A stretch of 64,000 bases of DNA, taken from NCBI GenBank assembly GCA_028274465.1, contig CM051455.1:114675547-114739546 (forward strand), given 5' to 3'. The stretch is from Plantago ovata. Its lineage: Eukaryota; Streptophyta; Magnoliopsida; Lamiales; Plantaginaceae. Numbering within the stretch: the stretch's first letter is position 1; every line of letters starts with the position of its first letter. Below the pieces are notes generated by a model, which saw nothing but the letters and a program-made list of their open reading frames with translations, was not told where the DNA came from and made no database searches. A program made the position numbers and the translations under genes. This document shows, piece by piece, positions 12,294 to 23,063 of the stretch.

Positions 12294-12763
12294 CTACTCC
12301 GGTTTGTCATTTGATCCACTAACGGTATCATCGAATTCGCGCATTGCTTGAGCTTCTGCTGCCCACTCTAGCATACGGGCCCTCATATCAATCCTCTGCT
12401 GCCTCATTTCCTCCCTCGCCTCTGGGCCGATCTCCAGCATCCACAAATTCCAACGTAGTGTCTTCTCCGTGTTCCGGAGTTCCTGCCTTTCCCGAACCAG
12501 TTTGTTGATGTAGTCAGCCGTCCGGCGTTGCGGCTGTGGATCGATCCACTCTTTATAGTCGCATCCTCCGGGGAGCTATGACATAAAAATCAATAAGTTA
12601 GATAACAATTAGGCATAATCAAACAGAGAGATAAAGCATATGTGCCACCTTGAAGACTAACCTTGTACATCAAACATTTCTCATATCGACGACCGGGGTT
12701 TTCGAGATCCCACTCGTAGTCGATTACCAACTCGGAACCGCAAGTGTGTTTGTTGGAATCCAT
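12294..12763 (-). CDS. GRF zinc-finger protein D (127 aa, two exons)
   Basis: This gene is easily missed because neither exon is a long ATG-started frame. Exons are 12763-12662 (34 codons) and 12575-12294 (93 codons plus stop), phase 0, GT-AG. The finger reads H-T-C8, ENPGRRYEKC30, intron, PGGC and YKEW, so like protein C it has HxC in place of CxC. The remaining 85 residues are rich in Arg, Glu, Met and Gln and predict a long coiled coil. The intron splits the finger at exactly the same codon as in A, C and E. The frame is intact throughout, arguing for a functional gene. Confidence 0.75.
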
Positions 12764-12827
12764 AAGTTCTTATGGTGATTCTGTAAAAGGTTGTGTGTTG
12801 CTGATGCTATTCCGGTGAACCTATGGT

Positions 12828-12836
12828 CTTATATAA
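12828..12836 (-). promoter_or_regulatory. TATA box of GRF gene D
   Basis: TTATATAAG on the minus strand lies about 65 bp upstream of the ATG at 12763. A 26-bp perfect palindrome lies about 50 bp further upstream. Confidence 0.5.
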
Positions 12837-12885
12837 TGGAAGGCAGTATGCTTCCACCTACCAGAACTTCTAATTTGGAGGGTAC

Positions 12886-12911
12886 TTTTGGAGGGAAGCT
12901 TCCCTCCAAAA
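12886..12911. repeat. 26-bp perfect palindrome upstream of GRF gene D
   Basis: The half-site TTTTGGAGGGAAG is followed directly by its reverse complement with no spacer, centred on a HindIII site. It could be a dimeric protein-binding site or a cruciform. The rest of 12912-13338 shows no gene. Confidence 0.85.
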
Positions 12912-13338
12912 ACAAATTGGCAGAAACAAGGATGGCACAATGTTTAATTGGCCTTTTTTAAAAACCATGTTTTGGTCCATTTATGTTAGCAACTGGAGAA
13001 CTCGTTTGCACTTGTAGCCCATTGGAGCACGACCGACATGTTCGTCTCGGTATACCTAGTTCGAATCTCCGTACATTGTTGTCAATAAACCTAGTCTATT
13101 AATAACGAAGCGATAGCGTAGCGCATTGCTCGTTTCCATACTATCTTAACATTATTCGAGAGTTTATTCATTCCATCTGATATTAGCCGAATTCATTACT
13201 TGATAAGAAAATTGTTACACAAACGAATAAAAAATTGCCAATGGCATAGCAAAAGGAAATACTAGTTCCAGATTTAGTTTCGATACAGAAGAAACAACAT
13301 GAAGTCTAAGTTAAACGATTTTAGGGCTGGAATGAAGC

Positions 13339-13946
13339 CTAGGCCAAGAGGTAGCCATACATCATTGAAGTGATCACAGTCAGCATTACGATCATTATGG
13401 TACGAAAGCCAGGACGGAATGTGCGCTTCTCTCCGTCTTCACCAAGAGCCGGTCCTACAGTAATGCCCGTAGTTGCTGTGACCGTCATCTCAACAACCTC
13501 GCCCTCATCCTCGCTGTCTGACTGAGCATTGTTGAACGAGACGGCCACCGATTCCGACTCAGAATCAGAAGGAGGCTTCATAGCCAAGATGAAATCCTCC
13601 AGGGTCTGAATCTGCCTCTCCAAAGCCGGTATCTGTTCATTCATCTCGTCCATCCTTTGGCGGTAGTTATTGAATAGTGCCCTGTAGTACTCGTCCAGTT
13701 CGTGGTCCACCCATTCCCAGAAAGGGCAGCCGTGATCCGTCTGTCGAAAATGGAAGAGATTATGTTAGACGTTATGGTTACACAACGAAAACAAGTGTTA
13801 GTTTCGAGTCCGTAAGTAAACTTAGAATGGCTTACGTAAGCATTGGCGCACTTGGCAAACCTTCTTCCCGGATTGCGTTGAGTCATTGACACGTAGATAC
13901 GAGCTTCGTTGTTGCAAAGGCAAATTCTGGTGGGGGGAGGATCCAT
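13339..13946 (-). CDS. GRF zinc-finger protein E with C-terminal membrane anchor (170 aa, two exons)
   Basis: Exons are 13946-13836 and 13740-13339, phase 0, GT-AG. The finger reads C9-L-C11, NPGRRF, C33, intron, HGC and FWEW. A coiled-coil region follows at about residues 50-85, then an acidic Ser/Glu-rich stretch. The C-terminus is a single hydrophobic segment, roughly TIMIVMLTVITSMMYGYLLA, ending two or three residues before the stop. That is the layout of a tail-anchored membrane protein and sets E apart from A, C and D. Plant GRF proteins with a terminal hydrophobic segment are known from annotation, but the function is unknown. A TATA box lies 87 bp upstream of the ATG. Confidence 0.8.
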
Positions 13947-14032
13947 CTGTTAGTAGAGGACTGATTCTTGGTTTTTTTTTTCTTCCTAAGTATGAGGAAA
14001 TGAGAGTGGGCTGAATGAATGTGGTTGTTGTG

Positions 14033-14042
14033 TTTATATATA
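14033..14042 (-). promoter_or_regulatory. TATA box of GRF gene E
   Basis: TATATATAAA on the minus strand lies about 87 bp upstream of the ATG at 13946. The interval 13947-14886 separates E from the divergent gene F. It is AT-rich and holds no other gene, so it probably carries both promoters. Confidence 0.55.
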
Positions 14043-14886
14043 GCCCTAACTCAAGTGACAAGCTTACATGTTCATGCAAGTTTAGTGGGCTTATTTTAAG
14101 TAAGTAATGGCACATCGTCTAATACGTAGACACTGTATTTAAAAACGATTTAACATGTTTACGATTATAAAAAAAGGAGTGTAGTACAGTCATGACGACT
14201 AAAGGAACGAGCAAATGATCACGATACCAATATCACGAACTATTATACGATTTAATCCATTGTTACGATTGTGGACTCGTTTAGTAGTGTTGACCGATAT
14301 TTGACCAACATCATATGCATGCCTTGGATTCCAACAAGTGGCATCCAAATGTTGTAGAAGATTGGAGACTAGTGTACTATTTTCTTCAATTTATGAAGCT
14401 ATGTGGAGTACACTAGTAGGCAAAATTGAGTACAAAATCCATCACATCAATTATCAACATTATTTTTAAAACAACCTAATCCAACTTGCATGAGGATATA
14501 TTTCATTCACGCGCGAAACTGTACTGTGAGCATGCAAGTATACTGTGCTCATATTGGGTGAAAAGAAGAACAGAGCAATTAAGCATACTGCAATTTCACG
14601 AGCCCCAAAGATCATCATTCCCTCTAAGAATCTAAGTGAGCTGACCTATGTGATATTACAAAAGGTTAGTGGCTCTGTCCTAGATATTTTATGCCAAAAT
14701 CTTATAAACATCAAACAGTGCAAATGGCAGTGGTACAACGGCCGTTTCATCTTCTTTCCTCTGTTTAAGTCATATCCTGTCACTTCCCAATAAAGCTTCC
14801 ATATAGGATTCTCTCCCACCCCACTACCTCATTACTCCTCCTCCAACCACTCCTCTGTCTCCGAATTAATAACGGAAAGAAAAAAA

Positions 14887-16918
14887 ATGGAGCTTCCAAG
14901 GTTGAACCGCTACCTCCTCAACCCCGGCGGCAACGGCACCGGACCGGGAACTCCTTACCCAAAGCGGACTGGGCCGAAACCAGGGCCACGACGTGACAAG
15001 AGTAAGTTCCTAAATCCTACAACTCGTAATCGAATCCGTACTTAGCTTAATCGTTCCGTTTTGCTCTTTACAAATTCGATTGTTGAAACGTGGTCTAATT
15101 CTTCCTTATGTGGTCCATTACGCATACTTCGTAGGTAGATTTAGTATTGAATGTTAATATATTAACATGAATCGTATCCCATTCTGTCAATGTCGTAGGG
15201 CAAATTAGATCCGCAAGTATTGGGGTAATATTCATGCTGTTTGTGAAAGATTGAGCATTATGGTGAAAGATTGAGTGTGTTGTTTAAATTGGGGGATTCT
15301 GCATGTACTAGCGGATTTATTGAAAGTTGACTTTGATTTTTGGATGTGTTCATTTCAGTCAATAGGGCTCTGTTTCTAGCGACATAGAGCAAATGGGATG
15401 TGATATTTATCTTCATGAGTTTCTCTGCAAAGATTTTGATGTTACTTTAAGAAAGTAGTACAGATGTATAGGGTATGCTCACTGTTGTTAAATGAATGCT
15501 TCATTTAAGTGGGGATGACAGCTCTCTCTACTTGTTTATCTTACTGGCATCTCTTCCTAGTACCATCTTAAATGCTTGCTTTCGGGTGCCATGAAATAGT
15601 TTGCTTGTCAATATGGAGAGGATACGAATGAAGTAGTAGGAAATGACCCCTTATTCATAGGTTTTCTTATTGTTGTGTAGGTTGGCTGTGATAGATTTGA
15701 ATGTAGGATTTACTGCTGTTTACATCATAGGTTGTGGCTTAGAAACAGGGAGCTGTTGGCTTTCTTCTTCTTCATGATGTTCAATATGTCTGATCACTTG
15801 GTTAAGTTACATACTTGAGTCAAATCATGTAGTCTGTGGTATCCCAGCATAGGTTGTACTCTGTATTCTAAAATATGAACAGCATGTTAGTGCTTTGCCC
15901 CGTTTCATGTGAGTTAATTTGGATTAGAATGCTTATACTTAGAGTTGTGGCAAATGCATATACAAATATGTATGATTAAGTGGTGTGATATGGTGATTTG
16001 GTTAACGGATTTATAAACCAGAATCTCAAACAATTCATGTCAAGAATCTGTAGTAGACATGTAGATGCATTATTACTGACCGCATATAGAAACCATAATC
16101 TGATACGAATCCTCTGTTGTAAATATGCATCGGGTATTAATCCATCAACTATAACTGTTTTGAAATAACATATTGCCGCGGTCTTACCATCCAATGCAGG
16201 GATCCCGGACTACATGCGCACTATTGAGCTCAAGATTGGGGGCCGCTGGCACGGTCCAACGACCGGGGACTTGGAGTATATGGGTGGCTGGACCCACTAC
16301 ATCCACAATGTGGACCCCGAGGACTTTCAGCTGTCCGAACTATGCCTAGCTATTGAGATGCTGTTGCTCGAGCCGGTACTGCCTTCTAGGTTCTGGTACC
16401 ATGCTTACTCTCACCCCGAGGCGAACCCCCCCGTAGGTTTGAAGCCATTGGACAGTTACTTCTCCATGGTTCAAATGTGGGAGAATTGCGACGCACATAG
16501 CCGCTGGATTGTTCGTATTTACGGACAGGATGCCGAGTACCGGACTTATCCGGAGGGGAACAACATTAGGTCCGTGTACTACTCTCTGTCTGACCGGGTC
16601 CCTAGAGTTTCCAGAAACTTCAATGCTCACCATCACTACACCGAGGCATCTGAGATGCATGAGTTGCGTCTGCAACACGGAGCTAGAGAACTGGCCAGGA
16701 AGGAAGCCTTCGGTGAAACCTGGTACATCGACACCGCTAAGAAGCCCCGTGTTCCTCTACAGCAGGGTGACTTCTGGGACTTTGCGACCAGCGACAGCTA
16801 CATGATGCCCCTGAACAATCCACTGCTGGGTAAGTTTGAGGTGGTTGGGGTGTCCGAGGATGAGTTGGACAACACAACGGAGACACCTACTGTTCGGGTT
16901 AAGGTGGAGGCCGTGTAG
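14887..16918 (+). CDS. PB1-like domain protein F (277 aa, two exons)
   Basis: Exons are 14887-15001 and 16200-16918, joined in phase 1 across a 1.2-kb GT-AG intron (donor AGTAAG, acceptor TGCAG). The N-terminal 40 residues are Pro/Gly/Lys-rich and basic. Residues about 44-150 read as the PB1-like domain that plants carry at the N-terminus of some MULE-type transposases and related orphan proteins: GGRWHGP, YMGGW, VDPEDF, FWYHAY, LKPLDSYFSM. No MULE transposase or zinc-knuckle domain follows, and the C-terminal 120 residues are unfamiliar. The gene is divergent from the GRF array and intact. In transposons the domain is thought to mediate protein contacts, and any role here is inference. Confidence 0.65.
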
Positions 16919-17447
16919 GAGTATGTCTTCGTAAGTTGTTTCTCGTTTTATGTTGTGTAATCGTTAAGACATTATTTTACATTTCTGCTTAAGCTTTTCG
17001 TTTTATGGTGTTTATCTTTTTATGGATGAATGTACTCGAATGGTAAAACCTGTACCCGTTATGAATTATGTGTGTGTGTATCAATGTTGGTTTGCTTGCT
17101 GGAATGTTGGTTTATGAAATATTTGTATGTTTTACAAATGTTTTACGTCTATATGTCCTTATGATTCTGTTTTTCAAAATGTTGTACCCGCGGAGATATC
17201 ATAGGTAATGTAAACGAAAGAGAATGTATAGTTGAAAAGTTAGAAACTTTTAACAACATTGTGAAAGTTATTTAATTCGCTTGAACAGAGTCAATAAGGT
17301 CTGCCTGAAGGAACGAGCTCATGTGGTCGGTCGGCTATTTTCGTACATCGAACAACTACTAAAATATGGAGACGACTTATTGCTAGGACCAGTAGTTGGT
17401 TGACATTCATTAATGAATATCTAGACCATGCAAACTGATACAATACT
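16919..17447. other. Intergenic region between F and G
   Basis: AT-rich sequence holding the 3' flank of gene F and the upstream region of G. No coding signal was seen. Confidence 0.5.
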
Positions 17448-17457
17448 CTATAAATAG
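17448..17457 (+). promoter_or_regulatory. TATA box of gene G
   Basis: CTATAAATAG lies about 107 bp upstream of the ATG at 17564. The leader between them is rich in CAA and ACA, as in plant 5' UTRs. Confidence 0.55.
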
Positions 17458-17563
17458 CTTACAAATAGTAGTTCTCCTTCACATCAATCCAAACAACAAC
17501 CAAGCTACTTTAAATATTCATCTAACAACAAACCCTCTACACAGCCATAACACACACCCCACA

Positions 17564-18573
17564 ATGGAAGGAAAACCAAGCCCGTACGCTATCTGAGCCC
17601 TTTCACTCTTGTTCTACAAGTCCACTTTCCCAAAAAGCCATGCTGAATACGTGGTCGATGCCCTTGCTGAACTTGCGCATGATCCCAAAACGTGGGACTG
17701 GCCAACGCATATTGACTTCGGTGTGACGATAGTGGTTTCCGCCCTGAAGTACAAGTTCAAGAAGACCTATACCACCGCTCAGATCATGGATGCCCTCTAT
17801 GACCTCCACCGCCGGCATGTCGTGACTCAGAGAATGCTTAACCACACTGAACTGAAATTCAACCCCGAACTCGGCAAGTTCGAAGGAAATGATGGACAGT
17901 GGGAGAAAGCTTTGAAGGCAAGTTCTTTCGTACGCTAATAACAATTCAACTAACCCCGTACAATATGTTTATATGACAAACTAACTTTTTGATTGATTTA
18001 AATGCAGTTAGATGATCGTTGCAGCTGGTACTTCTTGGTTGCCGACCCTCTCCTCCGTGAGCTTTCCTTGATCTTTGATGGACCTCTTGGAAAGTACGTC
18101 GAACAAGAGCTAGTGGTCGAAGACACCGTGGAATTGACGGAGGAAAGCCGCGTGAAAATTCCACCAACATTCGAACTTGATAAGTTCCCGGCGCAAATGC
18201 CTAACTCCCCCGCCCGTTAGCTTCCGGAGGAGCTGTGCTTGAAGATGACTATGCCATCAATGCTCGCGGTTCCGAGTTCGGTCGGATTGTTGGTATGGGT
18301 GGTCCCGGCTGGAACATTGGAATATCATCGCCGGATTCACCTTTCAAGATGCGTTTTTCCTCACCTACTCTGAGCTCTCCGGGCATTGAAATGGGAACTG
18401 AAGAGAAATGGATTGCGGCAAGGAAGGCTAGTGCGGAGAAGAGTGCGGCTAAAAGAGAGATTGTTTGGGACTTTGTTACTTCCCCGGACGGCTCTTCGAG
18501 TGGCAGCACTCCACCGCACAAGGCGGAGTTTGTTCCCAAGCTTATTCGTAGGGTCATAAAGGAGGAAAAATGA
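17564..18573 (+). pseudogene. Myb/SANT-like gene G, paralogue of B, disrupted
   Basis: The reading starts at ATG 17564 but meets TGA at 17594-17596 after ten codons, then continues openly in frame. Exon 1 ends at 17917 with AAG followed by GCAAGT, a GC-AG intron donor, and the acceptor is at 18007. The joined exons match gene B by eye (PKSHAEY, FKKTYT, QWEKALK, intron, LDDRCSWYF, REL..IF). A stop at 18218-18220 is followed by a frame change, and the third stretch, to 18573, continues as a Ser/Gly-rich tail. So there is one early nonsense codon and one single-base frameshift, unless the third part belongs to another exon. Translation from an internal Met is possible, but the early stop makes a decayed copy more likely. 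Confidence 0.65.
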
Positions 18574-19104
18574 ATATCCAGATGTATTCCAAGATTAACT
18601 TCTTTCGCCACAAGAAATATGTTCCATTTCTAGTATGGATTAGTACCGTTGTTGTCATTATGGACTTTGTCAGTTTCGTGATTTAGTAGTTGTGTTTATT
18701 TCCCACGTGTAACGAAGTGCGAGAAGGAAGTTAATGGTACCCCTATATTTACCGTTTAATATTTGTCACCGACTAATCCAAAAATCAAGAAACGACGAAC
18801 ACATACAACTCCGATTCGAAGTCAATACACACCCCACCGCGAATGCGCCAATAAATGTTGCAGAATCCGGTCCACAAAAAGTTAAGGTCTTTAACGATTA
18901 CAACACGACTGAAATAGACGTAATTTAAGATAACTAATCCAAACACAGCGCCTCCATATTTTGGAGCAACATAGAGAGGGTAGAACAGGTCGAGGAAACA
19001 CTTGCTCACCTGTTCAATAGCAAAACAGAATATGAACCCCCCAATGGCAGTCCAAACTACGATCATTGACGACTTCGTAACCGACGTTGTGCTCCCCCGG
19101 CTGC
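18574..19104. other. Region between G and ORF1, convergent 3' ends
   Basis: No firm gene. A minus-strand frame at 18785-19114 with two strongly hydrophobic stretches directly follows ORF1 in another frame; see the findings. It may be a shifted C-terminal part of ORF1 or chance. Confidence 0.4.
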
Positions 19105-20363
19105 TTAGGAACATTTCTCACCGTCCACCTCCGAAATCGCAATCTGCAAGTAAGTGAACTGATCAGCCGAGTTCATCCTAAGAAAGTACTTTCTCAAGGT
19201 GCCGTTCTGAGCAAGTTTCAGGCCAATAGGGACTCGGTATTGAGATGTCAGCCCGGGAAAGCTATTAAGGATTGAATTCATCTCATCCATCTCTTTCGAG
19301 AGATCTTCAGCAACCGGTAGATTGGTACCCCCAGTCATTGGAACACGGAGGGCAGTGAGTGCTTCCTTGCTCACGTTAATAAATCCTTCCATCATGGCAA
19401 CAAATGCGGTATCGATCTCCGTTTGTACCTCATCTTTCTCCTCTTGGGGACCACATTTCCTTCACAGAAATCGGGGATGCAAGTCCTTGTAGTTTTCTCC
19501 TGAATATTTGGCGAAGGATTCTCGTTATCCGTCAAGGGTTGATCAGCGGGCTTGTTCACCTCGCCATCAAGGTCGTCCGCATGCAAATCGTAACCAATGT
19601 CCAGATCATCAGAAACGGTGGAAAACCTGTCCCCTGCCAAAATCTTGTTGAGACCTTGACCGAAAGCCTTCGACCTCTTACCGGTAGCTATGTCGGTGCC
19701 AAATATATCACACCAGTCATCGAAGTAGTTCCAAGTGAAATCCTTTAAAACTCCCATCTTAGGGTAGTCCTGACAGAATCAATCGCACTAAGTCAAAATT
19801 AATGCACCATAAAACGTTCAGCGGTATATAAATAGACTGATGGTTTTCATTACCTTGGTTATCTTCGACCATATCTCGGGTGGACATTCGGAGAAGTTCT
19901 TCAACGTGTCACTCCATGCATTACCGCTACGGGACTTGATCATCAAGATCTCCTTGTGCTTGTCTCTCCACCCCCGGAGTTGGTTTGTGATGTGAGGACA
20001 AACCATTAGACCGCAACCAGGCAACTTCATCTGCAAGTATGTCTGTATGAAATTGAGACCACCTGCACGGAAACCTTGATCACTTTTCAGACCAGACAAC
20101 TTGGCCTTACGCATTCCTTCGATCAAGACAGCCTCCTCTTCCATTGTCCATTTCCTGTTCTTCTTTTTCTGTTCGCCTTCGGGGACCTTTCTGGATGTCC
20201 GGCCTTTCCTTCCCTTGGTCTGGATCATTGCAACGGATGGACTGTCGGCAGGTTGTTCTTGAGTTTCCAAAACCACTTCAAACTGTTGGCTAGGGGTATC
20301 CATAACAGGGGTCGGGGCTTCTGGAGTGTTGCGAAAGTTGAGGGCGTATTCACTTGGGTCCAT
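19105..20363 (-). pseudogene. PIF/Harbinger ORF1, Myb/SANT-like protein H, frameshifted
   Basis: Exon 1 is 20363-19854. Exon 2 begins at 19769 after a GT-AG phase-0 intron. The domain is recognisable: a basic stretch GRKGRTSRK, WTMEEEAVLIEGM, the CPHITNQLRGWRDKHKEI helix, EIWSKITK, intron, and FDDWCDIFG with the family ending AtG. This is the Myb_DNA-bind_3-type protein that acts with the DDE transposase, binding transposon ends and bringing it to the nucleus in known PIF/Harbinger systems. Near 19450-19465 the frame changes by one base. One frame ends at 19392, while the expected C-terminal frame continues to 19105 (DEVQTEIDTAFVAMMEG, then a helical tail). This is either a true frameshift or an assembly indel. 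Confidence 0.75.
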
Positions 20364-20704
20364 CTACAAAAGAAATGAATTCCAGTCAGCTTTCAAATGG
20401 ATAAGAGGTAATTACAACTAACTTCATGGCAGATAATGTAAACACAAGTACATAGCATGACATATAATTCAATGAACTTCGGTGAAATTGCAAATCAACT
20501 ACTCGTATCCTTAGAAATGTATCGAACCGGTTATATGTTATTGGATACATAGACAGATACGAAATATTAATATAGCACATAAAACACCAAGTAGATCGCC
20601 ATCGACACAAGCGGTTAAAGTATTGTGACAGACAGAATATATCCCATTACTGCTACAAGCCAAATATAAACCAATTCATTTCGATGAACGAGCCGTGTGG
20701 AAAC

Positions 20705-22304
20705 TCATTCATTGCCTAGATGCCTCAACGCATATCTCTTTTTCCATCCAAAATACATCCTCTCGGCCCGAGTTCTACGAAATTGCTTCCACTCAGGACA
20801 CTTCCTTAAGACATCTATGGGATCTGGATCAGGGATCGCTCTAGCGGCGGCATAGTGATCTGGATCCACGTCCACTTCCTCAAACCCACCGTCAGGGAGC
20901 TCATCAGTCTTCTCCATGCAAAGCCACTCATCATCGCTCTTCCTAATCCTTAGAAAGTTGTGTATGAGGCAGCAGGCTAATATGATGTCATTCTGTGTGT
21001 CCAAAGGGTAGTGAGAGTTGGATCGAAGGATCCCGAATCTCTTCTTCAAAAGGCCCCAAGCCCTCTCAATCACATTCCTGGCTTGTGAGTGCTTCAGATT
21101 GAAGTACTCCTTCGGTGTCTTCGGGCGCATATTCGAATCCTCCCACTCCTTCAGGTGATACCTTGTCTTCCGGAAAGGGGGGAGGAAACCGGGTGCATTC
21201 ATGTAGCCGGCATCGACAAGGTAGTAGTAACCTACACATTAAGTGAAATCAAGTTAACTTTCATACATGTTGTCAAAAGAACAGCTTGCAATAAACTGAC
21301 CGCCGTTGGGATGCGATCTTAACAGGTCAAGTTTCTACCTCTAGGAACAGAAAATGCCCCATCTGTCCGGTTCATTGCATCACGAAGCACTCGACTGTCG
21401 GCAACAGATCCTTCCCACCCCGTTAATACGTATATGAACTTCATGTCCTTGTCACATACCCCAAGCACGTTCACGGACAGAAATCCCTTCCTGTTACGAT
21501 ATAGAGAATGAACGCTACTCGGGCATTGCACCTTTACGTACGATCCATCAAGTGCCCCAAGGCATTGCTGCATAACATGGAAAAAGAATATTGTTAGGGA
21601 AAGGATGACTTATACGCTTTCAAACTTACCATTTCATATATGAACTCTAAATACAAGCAACTTATAACCTGGAAATGGCACCAAGGCTCTTCCTCGCAGT
21701 CGTGAGGGATCGGGATAGGTTCAACAAGCAATATTGTATGTAGTTTCAGCACACACTGCAGCACCTCGTTGAAATATGTGCTAACTGTATGGGCCGACCG
21801 TCTCCAAGCAAACATGGCGACCCGGTGTTTCGTGTGGTGACCTAAAATGGCTAAGAAAGTTGCAACCTTCTCCTCTAAACTCACCCAGCGGCTGCCCCGG
21901 AGCCACCCACTATCTCTGAGCATGAAACAGAAGTGCTGAAAACACTCTCTATCCATACGGAGGGAGTTCTTTGTATCAACATCATTCATCATTGTTAATC
22001 TCGACATGTACTCCCTCTGACCATCTATCTTACTGAGGATTCTATAGCGTCTCGCCCTCTTTCGCTTACGAGGCAAGTAAGGCCGTACATGACTAGTGTA
22101 GTACCAAAACATAGCAACCATCATCCCTAAATTGATCAACACATACGAGCGTAGTATCCAAATTCGTTGCTCATCGTTAACCATAGCTGAAACTGTAACT
22201 ACATTTGCATTGTACGGCATATCGTATAAGCACATGATACTAAAACACAGCAATATCAGAAGAAATACAACAAACAGCAACAACAACCTCACAGTAATGC
22301 ACAC
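20705..22304 (-). CDS. PIF/Harbinger DDE transposase I (HARBI1/ALP1-like), three exons
   Basis: Exons are 22304-21669, 21567-21339 and 21231-20705, with phase 0 and phase 1 GT-AG introns, 463 codons and no stop. Features in order: two hydrophobic N-terminal stretches of uncertain reality, a basic cluster RKRKRARR, the helical domain MDRECFQHFC...LEEKVATFLAILGH, then the DDE_Tnp_4 core. The acidic residues are in GALDGS (about residue 219), SVADSRVL (about 269), LVDAGY and RNVIERAWGLLKKRF (Glu about 344). All three catalytic positions are intact. The real start may be an internal Met just before MDRECF. The enzyme cuts and inserts the element at TNA-type sites together with ORF1. It is the intact half of a pair whose ORF1 is frameshifted. 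Confidence 0.85.
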
Positions 22305-23063
22305 ACAGCAATATCATCAAAACAGCTGAAGAAAAAACACACAAAAATGTTACGAACATGTGAACACATCACTGAATGGTAGCATCGGTTACCACATACA
22401 CTCAAACATGTAAGCTTATGACAGCAACATACAGCAAATCTGGGAAGAAAAAACCAACAAGTGAACAAAAAAGAATCTACCATTAATGTCATAAATGCTC
22501 CAGGGGGAATCTAGCATAAATGCTTCCCCTAACTCAAAAGACAAAGATTTCCCCATTAAATGCAAAACATTCCATACTACTAACTCACTAAATGCACAAG
22601 TACAGCTACAACTAATTACTACCAACATCTGGGAACAATTTCTCCTCAATTTCGAAAGCAAGATGGTCTCACCTCTCTCCAATTCTGCTACTAAACCAGT
22701 CCTGCAACATAACGATTAAGCTAAATCAGATCTGAGCTCAACCGGAGTGAGGAAATAAGCTTGCAAACAAGCAAAACAGAGAAGAAGAGCAAACCTTCGG
22801 CTGCTGTAGATGGGAAAGTAAATCACAGATCTGCAGAAAAATTCGTATATATACGTTTAGGGCAGTGGCAGCAGCAGTAAATAGATGATTCTAGGGAGGA
22901 CAACGCAGTACTATCATGTGGCGTCCAAAACACGTCCTGCCTGCAAAACCAAAATCGTTGCCCCCCCCCGGTTTTGAAACACTGCATTGGCTGTGTTTTG
23001 GTGGTTTTCAAAACGCAGATGCACTCCGCCCGAGGCTGCCCGGCCACAAAACACGCGCACGCC
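22305..23063. other. Transposase upstream region and subterminal sequence
   Basis: No gene. The first part is a leader with A/C-rich sequence. The last 200 bases carry repeated GTTTTG and CAAAAC words and a run of ten C, typical of subterminal repeats in DNA transposons. Confidence 0.5.

Noticed and set aside
18785..18928. Plus-strand small frame between G and ORF1
   Set aside because: No domain, and it overlaps a longer minus-strand frame. It reads as chance.
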